Shown here piece by piece: positions 22,807 to 32,075 of a stretch of 64,000 nt of DNA. Numbering within the stretch: the stretch's first letter is position 1; each line of letters starts with the position of its first letter. Made by a program: the position numbers and the translations under genes. A model generated the notes under the pieces. That model did not search any database and had not been told where the DNA came from. It saw nothing but the letters and a program-made list of their open reading frames with translations. Source of the stretch: Mycolicibacterium pyrenivorans (GTDB taxonomy: Bacteria > Actinomycetota > Actinomycetes > Mycobacteriales > Mycobacteriaceae). The stretch is taken from contig NZ_JACKSH010000050.1 of the NCBI RefSeq assembly GCF_025821625.1, positions 52,645 through 116,644 of the forward strand, in the 5' to 3' direction.

Positions 22807-23679
22807 TCAGCGTTCGACGTCTGCCGTGCGCCGACGGCGAACGATCCGGCGCCATCCGAAAACCCCAGCGGCGCCGATGATCACAACGAGAACCCCCATG
22901 ATCGGTAGAATGCCGGCAGAGCCCACGGCAGACGACATCACCTGCTGGATTCGCGCGGCAGCCTCGATGAGCGGGTCGGAGGCGTCGGCGCCGCCGATCA
23001 CTCGGAGCTCGTAAACGCCGTAGTACGCGACGTAGGCGCCGGCTGCGACCAGCAGAACACCGCCGATTCGTGTCAGATAGCCTGTCGCGCCTCGGAGCCA
23101 GGTCGTGACCGGCGCGGCCGCCAACGCGATCGCGGTCGCCAGCACTCCCACCAGCAACGCCATGCCCGCGGCGTAGGCCAGGTAGGCGATGAGGCCTTCC
23201 ACTACCGAGCCGGTCCGAAAGGTCGAGCCGGTGACCGCGAGGAACGGGCCGATCGTGCAGGACAACGAGGCAACCGCGTAGGCCATCCCGTAGCCGAACA
23301 TCGAGCCCAGCCGTGCCGTCGGCGCGCCGCTTCGTGACTTCGGGAGGAGCAGGGTCACCTCTCGGCCGCTCAGCATCCAGGCGCCGAGCAGGAGCAGGGC
23401 GGCCCCGATCACGACGGTGAAGACGGGCAGATACTGCTGGATCACCGCGGTGAAGGGCGCCAGGATCAGCGCAAAGGATCCGAAGACGACAAGGAATCCG
23501 GCCGCCATCATCGCTGTGGCGGCAAGTGCGCGACCCACCGCGGCGACGCGGCTGACAGACGCGCTGCCCTCGCCGGCGACCACCAGCGCGAGATAGCCTG
23601 GGAGCAGCGCGAAACCGCACGGATTCAGCGCCGCGACCAGCCCGGCAGCCATCGCGAAAGCGATAGTTCCACTGTCCAT
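22807..23679 (-). CDS. ccdA: Cytochrome c biogenesis/thiol transport protein CcdA
   Basis: 290 residues; the ATG shares one base with the stop of the upstream lipoprotein gene (TGATG). About seven to eight helices. CcdA motifs: AALNPCGFALLPGYLAL near residue 15 with the first redox Cys, and VASLSCTIGPFLAV near 140 with the second. It moves reducing equivalents from cytoplasmic thioredoxin to extracytoplasmic thioredoxin-like proteins, here most likely the TlpA-like lipoprotein encoded just upstream. Confidence 0.88.
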   Translation of the reverse strand: MDSGTIAFAMAAGLVAALNPCGFALLPGYLALVVAGEGSASVSRVAAVGRALAATAMMAAGFLVVFGSFALILAPFTAVIQQYLPVFTVVIGAALLLLGAWMLSGREVTLLLPKSRSGAPTARLGSMFGYGMAYAVASLSCTIGPFLAVTGSTFRTGSVVEGLIAYLAYAAGMALLVGVLATAIALAAAPVTTWLRGATGYLTRIGGVLLVAAGAYVAYYGVYELRVIGGADASDPLIEAAARIQQVMSSAVGSAGILPIMGVLVVIIGAAGVFGWRRIVRRRRTADVER

Positions 23680-24242
23680 CAGGCGCCGAGGAGGGTGGCG
23701 ACCCTGGTGCTCAGCGCAGGTTCGGACAACGAGCCGCGGACGACGTCCACGGCTCCGTCTGCCGTGACGAACGCGAACGCCGGCTGCGCCGTGATACCGA
23801 AGCGCTGCCATACCGCGCCGTCGACATCGGCGAGGTTCGTGAAGAAGTCGATGTCGTATTTGTCGGCGAACTCCCGCATCGCCGGCTCCTGGTCCAGAGC
23901 TGCCACCCCGACGAACGTTGTTTCGGGATTGGCCCGCGCGACGGTGGCGACGTCGGGTGCCTCTCGCTGGCAGGTGGGGCACCACGGCGCCCAGAACCAG
24001 AACACGGCGGGCTTTCCGGCCAGCGTCTGTCCGGAGAATTCCTGCCCGTCGATGGTCTTGGCAGTGAAGTTCAATTCCGCCGGGACCGCCGCGGCGCTCA
24101 CCGGCGCCGACTGGTCAGCGGAGGTCGCACTCGATGTTGCCGAAGCGGAGTCGCCGCCGGTTCCGCCGCAGCCTGCAACCAACCCGACCGCGGCGCCCAG
24201 CACCGCCAGCGCGTACCTGATCTGCACCTGCAAGCCCCTCAT
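23679..24242 (-). CDS. TlpA/DsbE-like thioredoxin lipoprotein
   Basis: 187 residues. Signal peptide with lipobox VAGC near residue 25, a Ser/Ala-rich linker, then a thioredoxin fold: KPAVFWFWAPWCPTCQREAP gives the WCPTC active site, and GITAQPAFAFV the cis-Pro loop. Anchored outside the membrane, it oxidises or reduces exported proteins and should be kept reduced by CcdA, which is translationally coupled. Resembles mycobacterial DsbE/MPT53-type proteins. Confidence 0.88.
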   Translation of the reverse strand: MRGLQVQIRYALAVLGAAVGLVAGCGGTGGDSASATSSATSADQSAPVSAAAVPAELNFTAKTIDGQEFSGQTLAGKPAVFWFWAPWCPTCQREAPDVATVARANPETTFVGVAALDQEPAMREFADKYDIDFFTNLADVDGAVWQRFGITAQPAFAFVTADGAVDVVRGSLSEPALSTRVATLLGA

Positions 24243-24357
24243 GTCTCGTGTGGATGCGGTAACACAACCAGTATCGCCTCAAGGACGGCCCGATCTTTGT
24301 CATCGAAATGACAGTTTCACTTCCGAGGCGAGTACGGCTTGACTGCCAACTCACGGT

Positions 24358-24650
24358 TCACATTCGAGTCGGCGCCTCGGCCAGCACGCGTTCGACCTCG
24401 TCGGCGGCGGCGACTGATCCGCCGGCGGCGTCGATCTCCCCACGCATCCACGCCAGCCGGTCACGCACCTTCGGGTCCACAGCGACGCCGTCGACGGCGG
24501 TCCACAGCTCGTCGGCGCCCGCGGCGGCATCCAGGGTCCGGCCGAGATGAACCGCGGGTGGAGCGGGTTCCTCGAAATCCGGGGCGCGTAGTACGTGATC
24601 GTGTGGCCTCGTCGGACCAGTTCGGCGGCGATGCCGACCGTACCGCAGTA
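24358..24650 (-). pseudogene. Remnant of an MGT-type glycosyltransferase (ends joined, middle deleted)
   Basis: At about 24650-24570 one frame gives TVGIAAELVRRGHTITYYAP, the N-terminus of UGT/MGT glycosyltransferases (normally about 20 residues into the protein). Immediately after, in another frame, comes a C-terminal block: HLGRTLDAAAGADELWTAV, RDRLAWMRGEIDAAGGS, and ADEVERVLAEAPTRM to the stop at 24358. About 280 residues of the catalytic body are missing, so an internal deletion has joined the ends. Confidence 0.6.
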
Positions 24651-24653
24651 CCT

Positions 24654-25496
24654 TCAGAACAGCTCCGGTGTCGTCGGTGGCACGTCATCGAGAAATGCCC
24701 TGACCAACGGCACCAGCACCTCCGACTCCCCCGAGATGCCGACGTGCGACATCGCCGGCAGCACCACCAGGCGGGCGGGTGGAGCCTCCTGCAACACTCC
24801 CGTTGCCGCTGCCTGTTCATCGCCGCCGCCGCGCAGCCTGAACATCTCCAACGCATGTTCGACTTTCACGCCGTCCGCGTCACCGACGATGATCATCGTC
24901 TTCGCGGAGATCGAACGCATCTCGTCGGCGCTGACCTGCTGGTCGTCGATATTCAGCTTCTTCATCTTCTCGAGGTGGGCCTCGAACGCCGCGACGTCGG
25001 GTGTGTGCGCCTTGAACGCCGTCTCGACCGGCGTCCCGGCGAATGCGTCGGCGGTGATCCCGCCGATGGCGTCGAACACCGACGGGTACCAACCGTCCTT
25101 GCGGAAGGTCGCCGACATCGAGACCAACTTGCTCACCAGCGAGTCGTGGCGGATCGCGAGCTGCAGTGCGACCCCGCCGCCTTGCGAGTAGCCCATCACG
25201 TCGGCGTGCTCCACCCCCAACGCGCCGAGCAACGCTGCGGCATCGTCAGCGAACTGCTCGTAGGACATCTCCCGCGCCGTATCCGCGGTACGGCCGTGTC
25301 CTTGTTGATCGAAAACGATCACGGCGCGCTCACACGCGAAGGCGTCCGCCCATGTCGTCATCGAGTCGGCGCCCATGAACGCACCGGGGATCAACAGCAG
25401 CGGAGGCTCGGACCCGCGCAGCTCGCCGTACACCTCGTAGTAGAGGTCGAGGCCGTTGATCGGCAGGTAACCGCTGCTCGATGAATGTGTGCCCAT
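24654..25496 (-). CDS. Alpha/beta hydrolase (serine type)
   Basis: 280 residues from ATG 25496, preceded by AAAGGGGAG. LLLIPGAFMGAD is the oxyanion region, VMGYSQGGGVALQLA near residue 110 holds the nucleophile Ser, and LPAMSHVGISG near 250 the catalytic His. The same frame stays open far upstream, but the ribosome-binding site and domain start fix the gene here. Substrate unknown; it resembles bromoperoxidase/esterase-type hydrolases. Confidence 0.82.
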   Translation of the reverse strand: MGTHSSSSGYLPINGLDLYYEVYGELRGSEPPLLLIPGAFMGADSMTTWADAFACERAVIVFDQQGHGRTADTAREMSYEQFADDAAALLGALGVEHADVMGYSQGGGVALQLAIRHDSLVSKLVSMSATFRKDGWYPSVFDAIGGITADAFAGTPVETAFKAHTPDVAAFEAHLEKMKKLNIDDQQVSADEMRSISAKTMIIVGDADGVKVEHALEMFRLRGGGDEQAAATGVLQEAPPARLVVLPAMSHVGISGESEVLVPLVRAFLDDVPPTTPELF

Positions 25497-25607
25497 CAGA
25501 TCTCCCCTTTGCGGTCGCGGTGCACCCGTCCGTTCTGAAAGACCTCCTGTGCGGAAGAAACTCATCGCCCGGAAGGGGCTGTGCAGGGCGGCTGTAGCGT
25601 GACTGCG

Positions 25608-26237
25608 GTGAACTCCTCTGGTGTCTACTCCTCCATCTCGCTTGTGGCGTGTGCCGCGGCGACGGTCCTGACGCTCTCCGCATGCGGCAGCGATGCGGAT
25701 ACTGCGTCGACGACCACGCCGTCGGTGGCCGAAGCGGCCTCGTCCTCCGTCACCGAAACGGCGACCGTCGCCGCCGGCGGCTGTCCGACGGCGGCGCCTG
25801 CGGAGGTTGGCACACCCGAGCGGACACTTCCTGGAGCCAGTGGCAGCGTCGCGGTCAGCGGATCCACCGACGCGACGGCGCCGTACATCAAGGTCAACGC
25901 ACCGTTCACTGTGACGGACACCCAGGTGCACACGCTGCAGGCAGGTGACGGGCCGGTCGTCGCAGACACGGCGACGGTGTCGGTCTGCTACATGGGCGTG
26001 AACGGACGTGACGGGACGGTGTTCGACAGCAGCTACGACCAGGGCGTCCCGGTTGAATTCCCGCTCGACGGCGTCGTGCCCGGCTTCAAGAAGGCCATCG
26101 CCGGGCAGACGGTCGGATCCACGGTCGCTGTCGCGATGACTTCTGCCGACGGTTACCCCGACGGTCAACCCGGTGCCGGAATCCTGCCGGGTGACACGCT
26201 GATCTTCGCGATCAAGATCCTCGACGCCTCGAGTTGA
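25608..26237 (+). CDS. FKBP-type peptidyl-prolyl isomerase lipoprotein
   Basis: 209 residues from GTG 25608. Lipoprotein signal with lipobox LSAC near residue 26, a Thr/Ser/Ala-rich linker, then an FKBP fold (about 100-209): DTATVSVCYMGVNGRDGTVFDSSYDQG, VVPGFKKAIAGQTVGS, and a terminal GDTLIFAIKILDA. It assists folding of exported proteins at the outer face of the membrane. Divergent from the hydrolase gene. Confidence 0.87.
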   Translation: MNSSGVYSSISLVACAAATVLTLSACGSDADTASTTTPSVAEAASSSVTETATVAAGGCPTAAPAEVGTPERTLPGASGSVAVSGSTDATAPYIKVNAPFTVTDTQVHTLQAGDGPVVADTATVSVCYMGVNGRDGTVFDSSYDQGVPVEFPLDGVVPGFKKAIAGQTVGSTVAVAMTSADGYPDGQPGAGILPGDTLIFAIKILDASS

Positions 26238-26353
26238 GCTCGGGCGGTCTGGGCCGTCGGCCGTCTGCGCCTGGCTTGTGCGTCGTTGCTCGCAGCCAGA
26301 TGTTTGGGTGACCGCGGGGGCCTCGGCAGCGCCGGAGCAGTGATCTCGATCAT

Positions 26354-26417
26354 CTGACAGCTGCGTCAGGCTATGTGTCAGAGTTGCCAGAATGATGCGC
26401 CACTGGTCGTACAGTGG
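26354..26417. promoter_or_regulatory. Inverted repeats upstream of the AraC-family gene
   Basis: CTGAC-N6-GTCAG at 26354-26369, TGTCAG at 26376-26381, and CCACTG-GTCGTA-CAGTGG at 26400-26417, all within 90 bp of the start. The CTGACA...TGTCAG pair (16-bp gap) recalls the pair in the Crp promoter (15-bp gap). Confidence 0.4.
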
Positions 26418-26438
26418 TCGAAAGGCGACTGCAGGTAG

Positions 26439-27419
26439 GTGAGACTCGTGGACGAGAGGCCTGAGTCCCTGGCCGGCGGCTTCTTGATCGATGCGGACAA
26501 CCTTGAGCAGATCGAGGAACAGATCGGCGCCGCGTTCGGAGCGATCCGCATCAACAGTTCGACGTCCAGCTCGACTACCCGCACCCGCGTCTGGCGCAGC
26601 CATCTCGGTGTGCTCAGCATCGACGACGCCGAGTACAGCTACGACATGAGCTACGAGATGGAAGCACCCGACGACATTCTGTTGTGCCGCGTGCATTCGG
26701 GGGTTCTCGAGGAGACCGACGCCCGTCAGCCCCACAGCCATGGAACGGGAGCGGTGGTGGCGTTCGGCGCCGTCGCCGAGCGGCCCATCGCGGGCCGGGT
26801 GCAGAAGGCGCGCTACCACATCCTCAACGTTCCCCGCGGGGTCCTGACGCAGGTCGCCGGCGATCACCCCGACGGTGAGCCCGTTCGTCTGACGGGCTCA
26901 ACACCGTTGTCCCCGACGGCGAATCGCTATCTGGTCGATGTCGTCGACCATATCCGCCATGGGCTGCTGAGCAACCCGTACGCCGCCCAGGAACCCCTCG
27001 CCGCCAGCGGCGTCACCCGCTATCTGGCGTCCAGCATGCTGGCGGCGTTCCCCCACACGGTGGGCGATCGAGCGAGGCGGGTCGGCGATGTCGACAACCA
27101 CGACGCCCTTCGCCGGGCGACGGCGTTCATCGACGACAATGCCCATAAGGACATTTCGCCTGCGGACATCGCCTACGCGGCGCGCGTCCCGACCCGCGTG
27201 CTGGAAGAGATGTTCCGCAGGCACCGGGGTTGTTCAGCCACGCAGCATCTTCAGCAGGTCCGTCTGGCCTGCGTCTACCACGACCTCGCGTCGGCGGCTC
27301 CCGCCGCGAGCACGGTGGCCGACATCGCTCACAAATGGGGATTCTGGAACCTGGCGCGGTTCCGCGTCGCGTATCGCCGCAATTTCGGGGTGACCCCCGA
27401 AAGCACACTGAATACGTAG
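26439..27419 (+). CDS. AraC-family transcriptional regulator
   Basis: 326 residues from GTG 26439; GTG 26448 sits better behind AGGTAGGTGAG and may be the real start. Residues 1-200 form a ligand/dimer region of the AraC-binding-like-2 type. The C-terminal 100 residues have two HTHs: ISPADIAYAARVPTRVLEEMFRRHRG and ASTVADIAHKWGFWNLARFRVAYRRNFG, the standard AraC signature. It may control the EamA gene downstream or itself. Target unknown. Confidence 0.85.
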   Translation: MRLVDERPESLAGGFLIDADNLEQIEEQIGAAFGAIRINSSTSSSTTRTRVWRSHLGVLSIDDAEYSYDMSYEMEAPDDILLCRVHSGVLEETDARQPHSHGTGAVVAFGAVAERPIAGRVQKARYHILNVPRGVLTQVAGDHPDGEPVRLTGSTPLSPTANRYLVDVVDHIRHGLLSNPYAAQEPLAASGVTRYLASSMLAAFPHTVGDRARRVGDVDNHDALRRATAFIDDNAHKDISPADIAYAARVPTRVLEEMFRRHRGCSATQHLQQVRLACVYHDLASAAPAASTVADIAHKWGFWNLARFRVAYRRNFGVTPESTLNT

Positions 27420-27541
27420 GCGGGACTGCCGGTTTCAATCCGTGATCGCCCGTCGCGCGAATTCGGGTCATATCGACACTGTGTCGGTCCGCTGCAATCG
27501 GCAGACGCGATCGGCAACCATCACTTCAAATGCAGGGGTGA

Positions 27542-28255
27542 GTGCAGAGCACGCCCGCCCGGCCGTCTGCCTTCACCTGGCGCACCTTCGGAATGTGTGT
27601 CGTCCTCGGATGCGCCACCGCGGCCATCACGCTGCTGTTCATGGCTTCGCTGGACCGTCTTGCGCTCGGCACCGCCACCGCACTGGAGTTCCTGGGTCCC
27701 CTCGCCGTCGCGGTGGTTCACGGCAAAGGGCGCCACCGGTTGTTGTGGCCCGGGCTCGCCGCGATCGGCGTGGTGCTTCTGAGCCAACCGTTCAGCGGCG
27801 GGATCGATCCGAAAGGCGCCTTCCTGGCGGTTTCGGCCGGTGTCTGCTGGGCGATCTACATCCTGCTCACTCAGCGGGTCGGCGATGAGGTCGCCGGTGT
27901 CAACGGCCTCGCGATATCGATGCCGATCGCCGGGGTGGTGTCCTCGCTCTTCGTGAGCACCTCGGTGTTCGAGCGGATGACCCCTCAGCTGCTGCTGATC
28001 GGTCTCGGGATGGCGATCCTGCTGCCTGTGGTGCCATATGTGTTGGAGCTCTTGGCATTACGCAGGTTGACCACGGCTGCGTTCGGCACGCTGATGAGCC
28101 TGGAGCCCGCGTTCGCCTTGCTCGTCGGGTTCCTGCTGCTCGATCAGGCGCCGGGGGTGGCGGGCATCCTGGGCATCGGCGCGGTGGTGGCGGCCGGAAT
28201 CGGGGCGGCGCGTGGCGGCGGCCGGGAGATGGCCGTACCGCTGGAAGTGGGCTGA
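27542..28255 (+). CDS. EamA/RhtA-like drug-metabolite exporter, short at the N-terminus
   Basis: 237 residues with about eight helices. [21 protein letters not shown] matches the third helix region of RhtA-type EamA transporters, which normally have ten helices and about 290 residues; the first two helices are missing and the 120 bp upstream do not encode them in frame. [25 protein letters not shown] is the typical second-repeat ending. Probably a truncated exporter of small metabolites, possibly non-functional. Confidence 0.65.
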   Translation: MQSTPARPSAFTWRTFGMCVVLGCATAAITLLFMASLDRLALGTATALEFLGPLAVAVVHGKGRHRLLWPGLAAIGVVLLSQPFSGGIDPKGAFLAVSAGVCWAIYILLTQRVGDEVAGVNGLAISMPIAGVVSSLFVSTSVFERMTPQLLLIGLGMAILLPVVPYVLELLALRRLTTAAFGTLMSLEPAFALLVGFLLLDQAPGVAGILGIGAVVAAGIGAARGGGREMAVPLEVG

Positions 28256-28422
28256 AGGCGCTACACCGGAGCCGGCGACGGTGGCGCCGACCCGCCCCTG
28301 CTTCCCCGCGCGGCCATCAACTCGACGATCTTGTCGCAGTCGGTCAATGGCGCGAGAGTTTCCGCACGGCCCAGGCCTGAAACCCGGCCGGTTCACCCGA
28401 CCAGAACGGGTATCCGGCACCC

Positions 28423-29403
28423 ATGACGGTCATCGGATTCCACTGTTCGCACGAGCAGATCGACCCCGCGCAACTGTTGAAGGACGTCCAGCACGCGGAG
28501 CAGGCCGGCTTCACCGCCGGAATGTCCTCGGACCACTTCAGCCCCTGGAGCGAGCGGCAGAACGAATCAGGCTTCGCCTGGGCGTTTCTCGGCGCGGCCC
28601 TTGCCACCACGAAGCTGCCGTTCGGCGTCGTCAACGCCCCCGGTCAGCGTTACCACCCCGCGATCGTCGCCCAGGCGATTGCGACGCTGGCGCAGATGTT
28701 CCCCGGCCGGTTCTGGGCCGCACTCGGATCCGGGGAAGCGTCCAACGAACGGATCACCGGCGAGGTGTGGCCGCGCAAGGAGATCCGCGACCAGCGCCTT
28801 GTCGAATGCGTCGAGGTGATCCGGCGGTTGCTCCGCGGCGAAGAGGTCAGCCACGACGGCCTGATCCAGGTCAACCGCGCCAGACTGTGGACGTTGCCCG
28901 CCACCGTGCCCGATCTGGTCGGCCCCGCCGTCACCCCGGGCACCGCCGCGCGGCACGCCGCATGGGCGGACGCGCTCATCACCGTCAATCAGCCCGCCGT
29001 GACGCTGCAGAAGGTGCTGGATGCCTACCGTAACGCCGGCGGCCGCGGCCCCGCCCGCCTTCAGATCCACCTGAGTTGGGCGCCGACGGAGGGTGAGGCG
29101 CTGGCCATCGCCCACGACCAGTGGCGCAACAACATCTTCACTCCCCCGGTGCCCTGGGACCTCGAGACCGTCGAAGCCTTCGACGTCGTCGGGCAGTCCG
29201 TCACCCCCGAACAGGTCGCAAAATCCGTGCGAGTGTCCAGCGATCTCAGCCGTCATGCCGCCTGGCTCAACGAATACATCGAGCAGGGCTGGGACGAGTT
29301 GTACCTGCACTTCGTCGGTCAACGGCAAGCCGGGTTCATCGACGCGTTCGGTCAACACGTGCTGCCGCAGTTGTCGCCCACCGCCCCGGCGGTGACCGCA
29401 TGA
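28423..29403 (+). CDS. LLM-class flavin oxidoreductase, partner of the downstream GH13 enzyme
   Basis: 326 residues. MTVIGFHCSHEQIDPAQLLKDV and ASGLG-like segments AGMSSDHFSPWSE, PGRFWAALGSGEASNE are typical of the luciferase-like subgroup annotated as probable non-F420 flavinoid oxidoreductase (TIGR03885 type). Its stop overlaps the start of the GH13 gene by ATGA, so the two are made together. Substrate unknown; the conserved pairing with an amylase-family protein suggests a sugar-linked role. Confidence 0.83.
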   Translation: MTVIGFHCSHEQIDPAQLLKDVQHAEQAGFTAGMSSDHFSPWSERQNESGFAWAFLGAALATTKLPFGVVNAPGQRYHPAIVAQAIATLAQMFPGRFWAALGSGEASNERITGEVWPRKEIRDQRLVECVEVIRRLLRGEEVSHDGLIQVNRARLWTLPATVPDLVGPAVTPGTAARHAAWADALITVNQPAVTLQKVLDAYRNAGGRGPARLQIHLSWAPTEGEALAIAHDQWRNNIFTPPVPWDLETVEAFDVVGQSVTPEQVAKSVRVSSDLSRHAAWLNEYIEQGWDELYLHFVGQRQAGFIDAFGQHVLPQLSPTAPAVTA

Positions 29404-31079
29404 GGAAGATCGAGAGCGGCGACATGTGGTGGAAGAACGCGGTCCTCTACTGCGTCGACATCGAGACGTTCTACGACTGGAACGGCGACGGCACCGGCGA
29501 CATGCGCGGAATGACCGAACGCATCGAATACCTTTCCGACCTCGGCATCACCTGCCTATGGCTGATGCCGTTCTACCCCACCGCCCGCAAAGACGACGGC
29601 TACGACATCACCGACTTCTTCGGCGTGGACCCACGACTGGGTAATCTCGGCGATTTCGTCGAACTGGTCAGGACCGCCCGATCCAACGGAATGCGGGTGA
29701 TCGTCGACTTCGTGATGAACCACACCTCCGACGCGCACCCGTGGTTCAAGTCGGCCCGCCGCAGCAAGGACGACTCCTACCGCGACTATTACGTGTGGAA
29801 TCCCACCGAACCCGAAGGCACCGGCAAGGACGTCGTGTTCCCCGATGAGGAGGACAGCCTCTGGGAGCTCGACCCCAAGACCGGCGAGTACTACCTGCAC
29901 CACTTCTACAAGCACCAGCCCGACCTGAACATCGCCAATCCCGAAGTGCAGGAAGAAATCTCACGCACCCTCGGATTCTGGCTGCAGCTCGGCGTGTCGG
30001 GGTTCCGTGTCGACGCGGTGCCGTTCCTGTTCGCCGATGACGGCGCCCCTGGCGATCCCGGGGTGTTCGACCCCTACGAATACCTCGGCGACGTCCGCAA
30101 CTTCGTCACGCGCCGCCTCGGTGATGCGGTGCTGCTCGGTGAGGTCAACGTGCCCTACAAGGACCAGAAGAAGTTCTTCGGCGGACCCGACGGTGACGGC
30201 CTGAACATGCAGTTCGACTTCATCGGAATGCAGAACATGTACCTGTCGCTGGCCCGCGGCGACGCCCGGCCTCTGGCGAAGGCGCTACGGCAGCGGCCCT
30301 CACTCGACATCACCAGCCAGTGGGCCAATTTCGTGCGTAACCACGACGAGTTGACGTTGGACAAGCTGGGTGATGCCGAGCGTCAGGAGGTCTTCGACGC
30401 CTTCGGGCCCGACCCCGACATGCAGTTGTACGGCCGCGGGTTGCGCAGGCGGTTGCCGTCGATGCTCGGCGGCGACGAGCGCCGCATGCGGATGGTGTAC
30501 TCGCTGGCGTTCTCCCTTCCCGGCACGCCGGTGTTGTTCTACGGAGAGGAAATCGGTATGGCCGAAAACCTCGACGTTCCAGGTAGATTCGCCGTGCGCA
30601 CACCGATGCAGTGGACGGGTGACACCAACGGTGGCTTCTCCTCGGCCGCAAAGCGGCGACTCCCCCGGCCGCCGCCCGACGGGTTGTTCGGCCCCGACCG
30701 CGTGAACGCCGCCGGTCAGCGCCGAGACCACGGCTCATTCTGGTGGTTCATCCGCGACCTCATCTACACGTACCGTCAGCAACCGGAGCTCGGCTGGTCG
30801 GTGGTCGAGATCCTCAAGCAGCCAAACACGGCGGTGTTGGCGCACGTGTGCCGCGAGCAATCGGGATGGGCGATGGTCGGCCTGCACAATTTCGGCGCAG
30901 ACAGCTGCATCGTGTCCATCCAGCTCGACGGAGCCCCTCCCGGGTCGGTCCTGGTCGATCTCCTCGGGGATCTGTCGCACCATGAGCTCGACGACGACGG
31001 CCGGACCGAGTTGCATCTCGCGGCCTACGGCTATCGCTGGCTGCGCCTGCTGCGCCCCGGGGACACTCCGACCATCTGA
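29400..31079 (+). CDS. GH13 alpha-amylase-family protein (trehalose-synthase-like)
   Basis: 559 residues. The (beta/alpha)8 motifs are complete: IVDFVMNHTSD near 100, GFRVDAVPF near 200 (nucleophile Asp), LLGEVN near 245 (acid/base Glu), FVRNHDELTLD near 310 (third acid). The N-terminal MWWKNAVLYCVDIETFYD block resembles trehalose synthase. Likely a glucan or trehalose isomerase/hydrolase in the cytoplasm. Coupled to the LLM gene by ATGA. Confidence 0.87.
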   Translation: MRKIESGDMWWKNAVLYCVDIETFYDWNGDGTGDMRGMTERIEYLSDLGITCLWLMPFYPTARKDDGYDITDFFGVDPRLGNLGDFVELVRTARSNGMRVIVDFVMNHTSDAHPWFKSARRSKDDSYRDYYVWNPTEPEGTGKDVVFPDEEDSLWELDPKTGEYYLHHFYKHQPDLNIANPEVQEEISRTLGFWLQLGVSGFRVDAVPFLFADDGAPGDPGVFDPYEYLGDVRNFVTRRLGDAVLLGEVNVPYKDQKKFFGGPDGDGLNMQFDFIGMQNMYLSLARGDARPLAKALRQRPSLDITSQWANFVRNHDELTLDKLGDAERQEVFDAFGPDPDMQLYGRGLRRRLPSMLGGDERRMRMVYSLAFSLPGTPVLFYGEEIGMAENLDVPGRFAVRTPMQWTGDTNGGFSSAAKRRLPRPPPDGLFGPDRVNAAGQRRDHGSFWWFIRDLIYTYRQQPELGWSVVEILKQPNTAVLAHVCREQSGWAMVGLHNFGADSCIVSIQLDGAPPGSVLVDLLGDLSHHELDDDGRTELHLAAYGYRWLRLLRPGDTPTI

Positions 31080-31142
31080 TGGATTACCCGCACATTTGGG
31101 TACTCGGTGTCGTCCACCCGTCACCGGCGTTGAGGATCCGAT

Positions 31143-31961
31143 GTGAGTAAGACCAGCCAGCGCCAACTCGGCGAGTCCGACAGCCCGATCGAAGACGAGC
31201 TCGAGGAGACGTTCCGAAGGACCATCAGCGAGGGCACTCAACGCCTCCACCGCAGCTGGCACGAGATTCTGGTCACCGGGTTCTTCGGTGGTACGGAAGT
31301 CGCGATGGGAGTGCTGGCCTACCTGTCAGTGCTGCATGCCACCGGCAATCAGCTCCTGGCGGGACTGGCATTCTCGATCGGCTTCCTCGCCCTTCTGCTG
31401 GGCCGCAGCGAACTGTTCACCGAGGGATTTCTGGTGCCGGTCACCACCGTCGCCGCCAAGCGGGCCAGCCTCGGGCAGCTCTTCAAGCTCTGGGGTGGGA
31501 CGCTCGCCGCCAATCTCGTGGGCGGCTGGCTGATCATGTGGCTGATCATGGCGGGCTTTCCCAAGCTGCACGCCCAGACCGTGGAATCGGCAGCTCACTT
31601 CGCGACTGCCCCGCCGTCGGTGGAGACGATTTCGCTGGGGCTACTCGGCGGGATGGTGATCACGCTGATGACCCGCATGCAGCACGGCACCGACTCGGTT
31701 CCCGGGAAGATCGCCGCGGCCGTGGCCGGAGCATTCCTGCTGGCGGGACTGCAGATGTTTCACTCCATCCTCGACTCGCTGCTGATCTTCGGTGCGTTCT
31801 TCACCGGTGACGCACCTTTCGGATATCTCGATTGGCTCGGCTGGTTCGGCTACACCGTGGTCGCCAACATCGCGGGCGGATTGATCCTGGTCACGCTGTT
31901 GCGACTGCTGCGCAGCAAGGACCGCCTGGAGGAAGAACGCGCTGACGCAGACGCCGAATGA
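31143..31961 (+). CDS. Formate/nitrite transporter (FNT) family channel
   Basis: 272 residues from GTG 31143. A charged N-terminal helix (EDELEETFRRTISEGTQRL) precedes six helices; FSIGFLALLLGRSELFTEGFLVPV and LWGGTLAANLVGGWLIMW are FNT core motifs. The family passes formate, nitrite or hydrosulfide. Nitrite is attractive given the two NirK genes 25 kb away, but the longer N-terminus is typical of the uncharacterised actinobacterial branch. Confidence 0.85.
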   Translation: MSKTSQRQLGESDSPIEDELEETFRRTISEGTQRLHRSWHEILVTGFFGGTEVAMGVLAYLSVLHATGNQLLAGLAFSIGFLALLLGRSELFTEGFLVPVTTVAAKRASLGQLFKLWGGTLAANLVGGWLIMWLIMAGFPKLHAQTVESAAHFATAPPSVETISLGLLGGMVITLMTRMQHGTDSVPGKIAAAVAGAFLLAGLQMFHSILDSLLIFGAFFTGDAPFGYLDWLGWFGYTVVANIAGGLILVTLLRLLRSKDRLEEERADADAE

Positions 31962-32030
31962 CCCGCGTCGCGCTGCCACCGCGCCGCCATTGTGAACGGT
32001 GTTGTGGTGCAACGAAAGAAGGGTTCGAAG

Positions 32031-32075
32031 CGATGGCAACGCTGAATCGATGGCTACGCTGAATCGATGGTAGCC
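32031..32075 (+). repeat. 17-bp tandem repeat producing three start codons ahead of the AI-2E-family gene
   Basis: CGATGGCAACGCTGAAT then CGATGGCTACGCTGAAT then CGATGGTAGCC. ATGs fall at 32033, 32050 and 32067. The first two open 9- and 7-codon frames (MATLNRWLR and MATLNRW); only the third opens the gene. The AAGAAGGG ribosome-binding site is placed for the first ATG. Confidence 0.6.

Noticed and set aside
25497..26867. Long minus-strand frame running on upstream of the alpha/beta hydrolase
   Set aside because: It is antisense to the FKBP lipoprotein and AraC genes, low in family character, and the hydrolase has its own ribosome-binding site at 25496.
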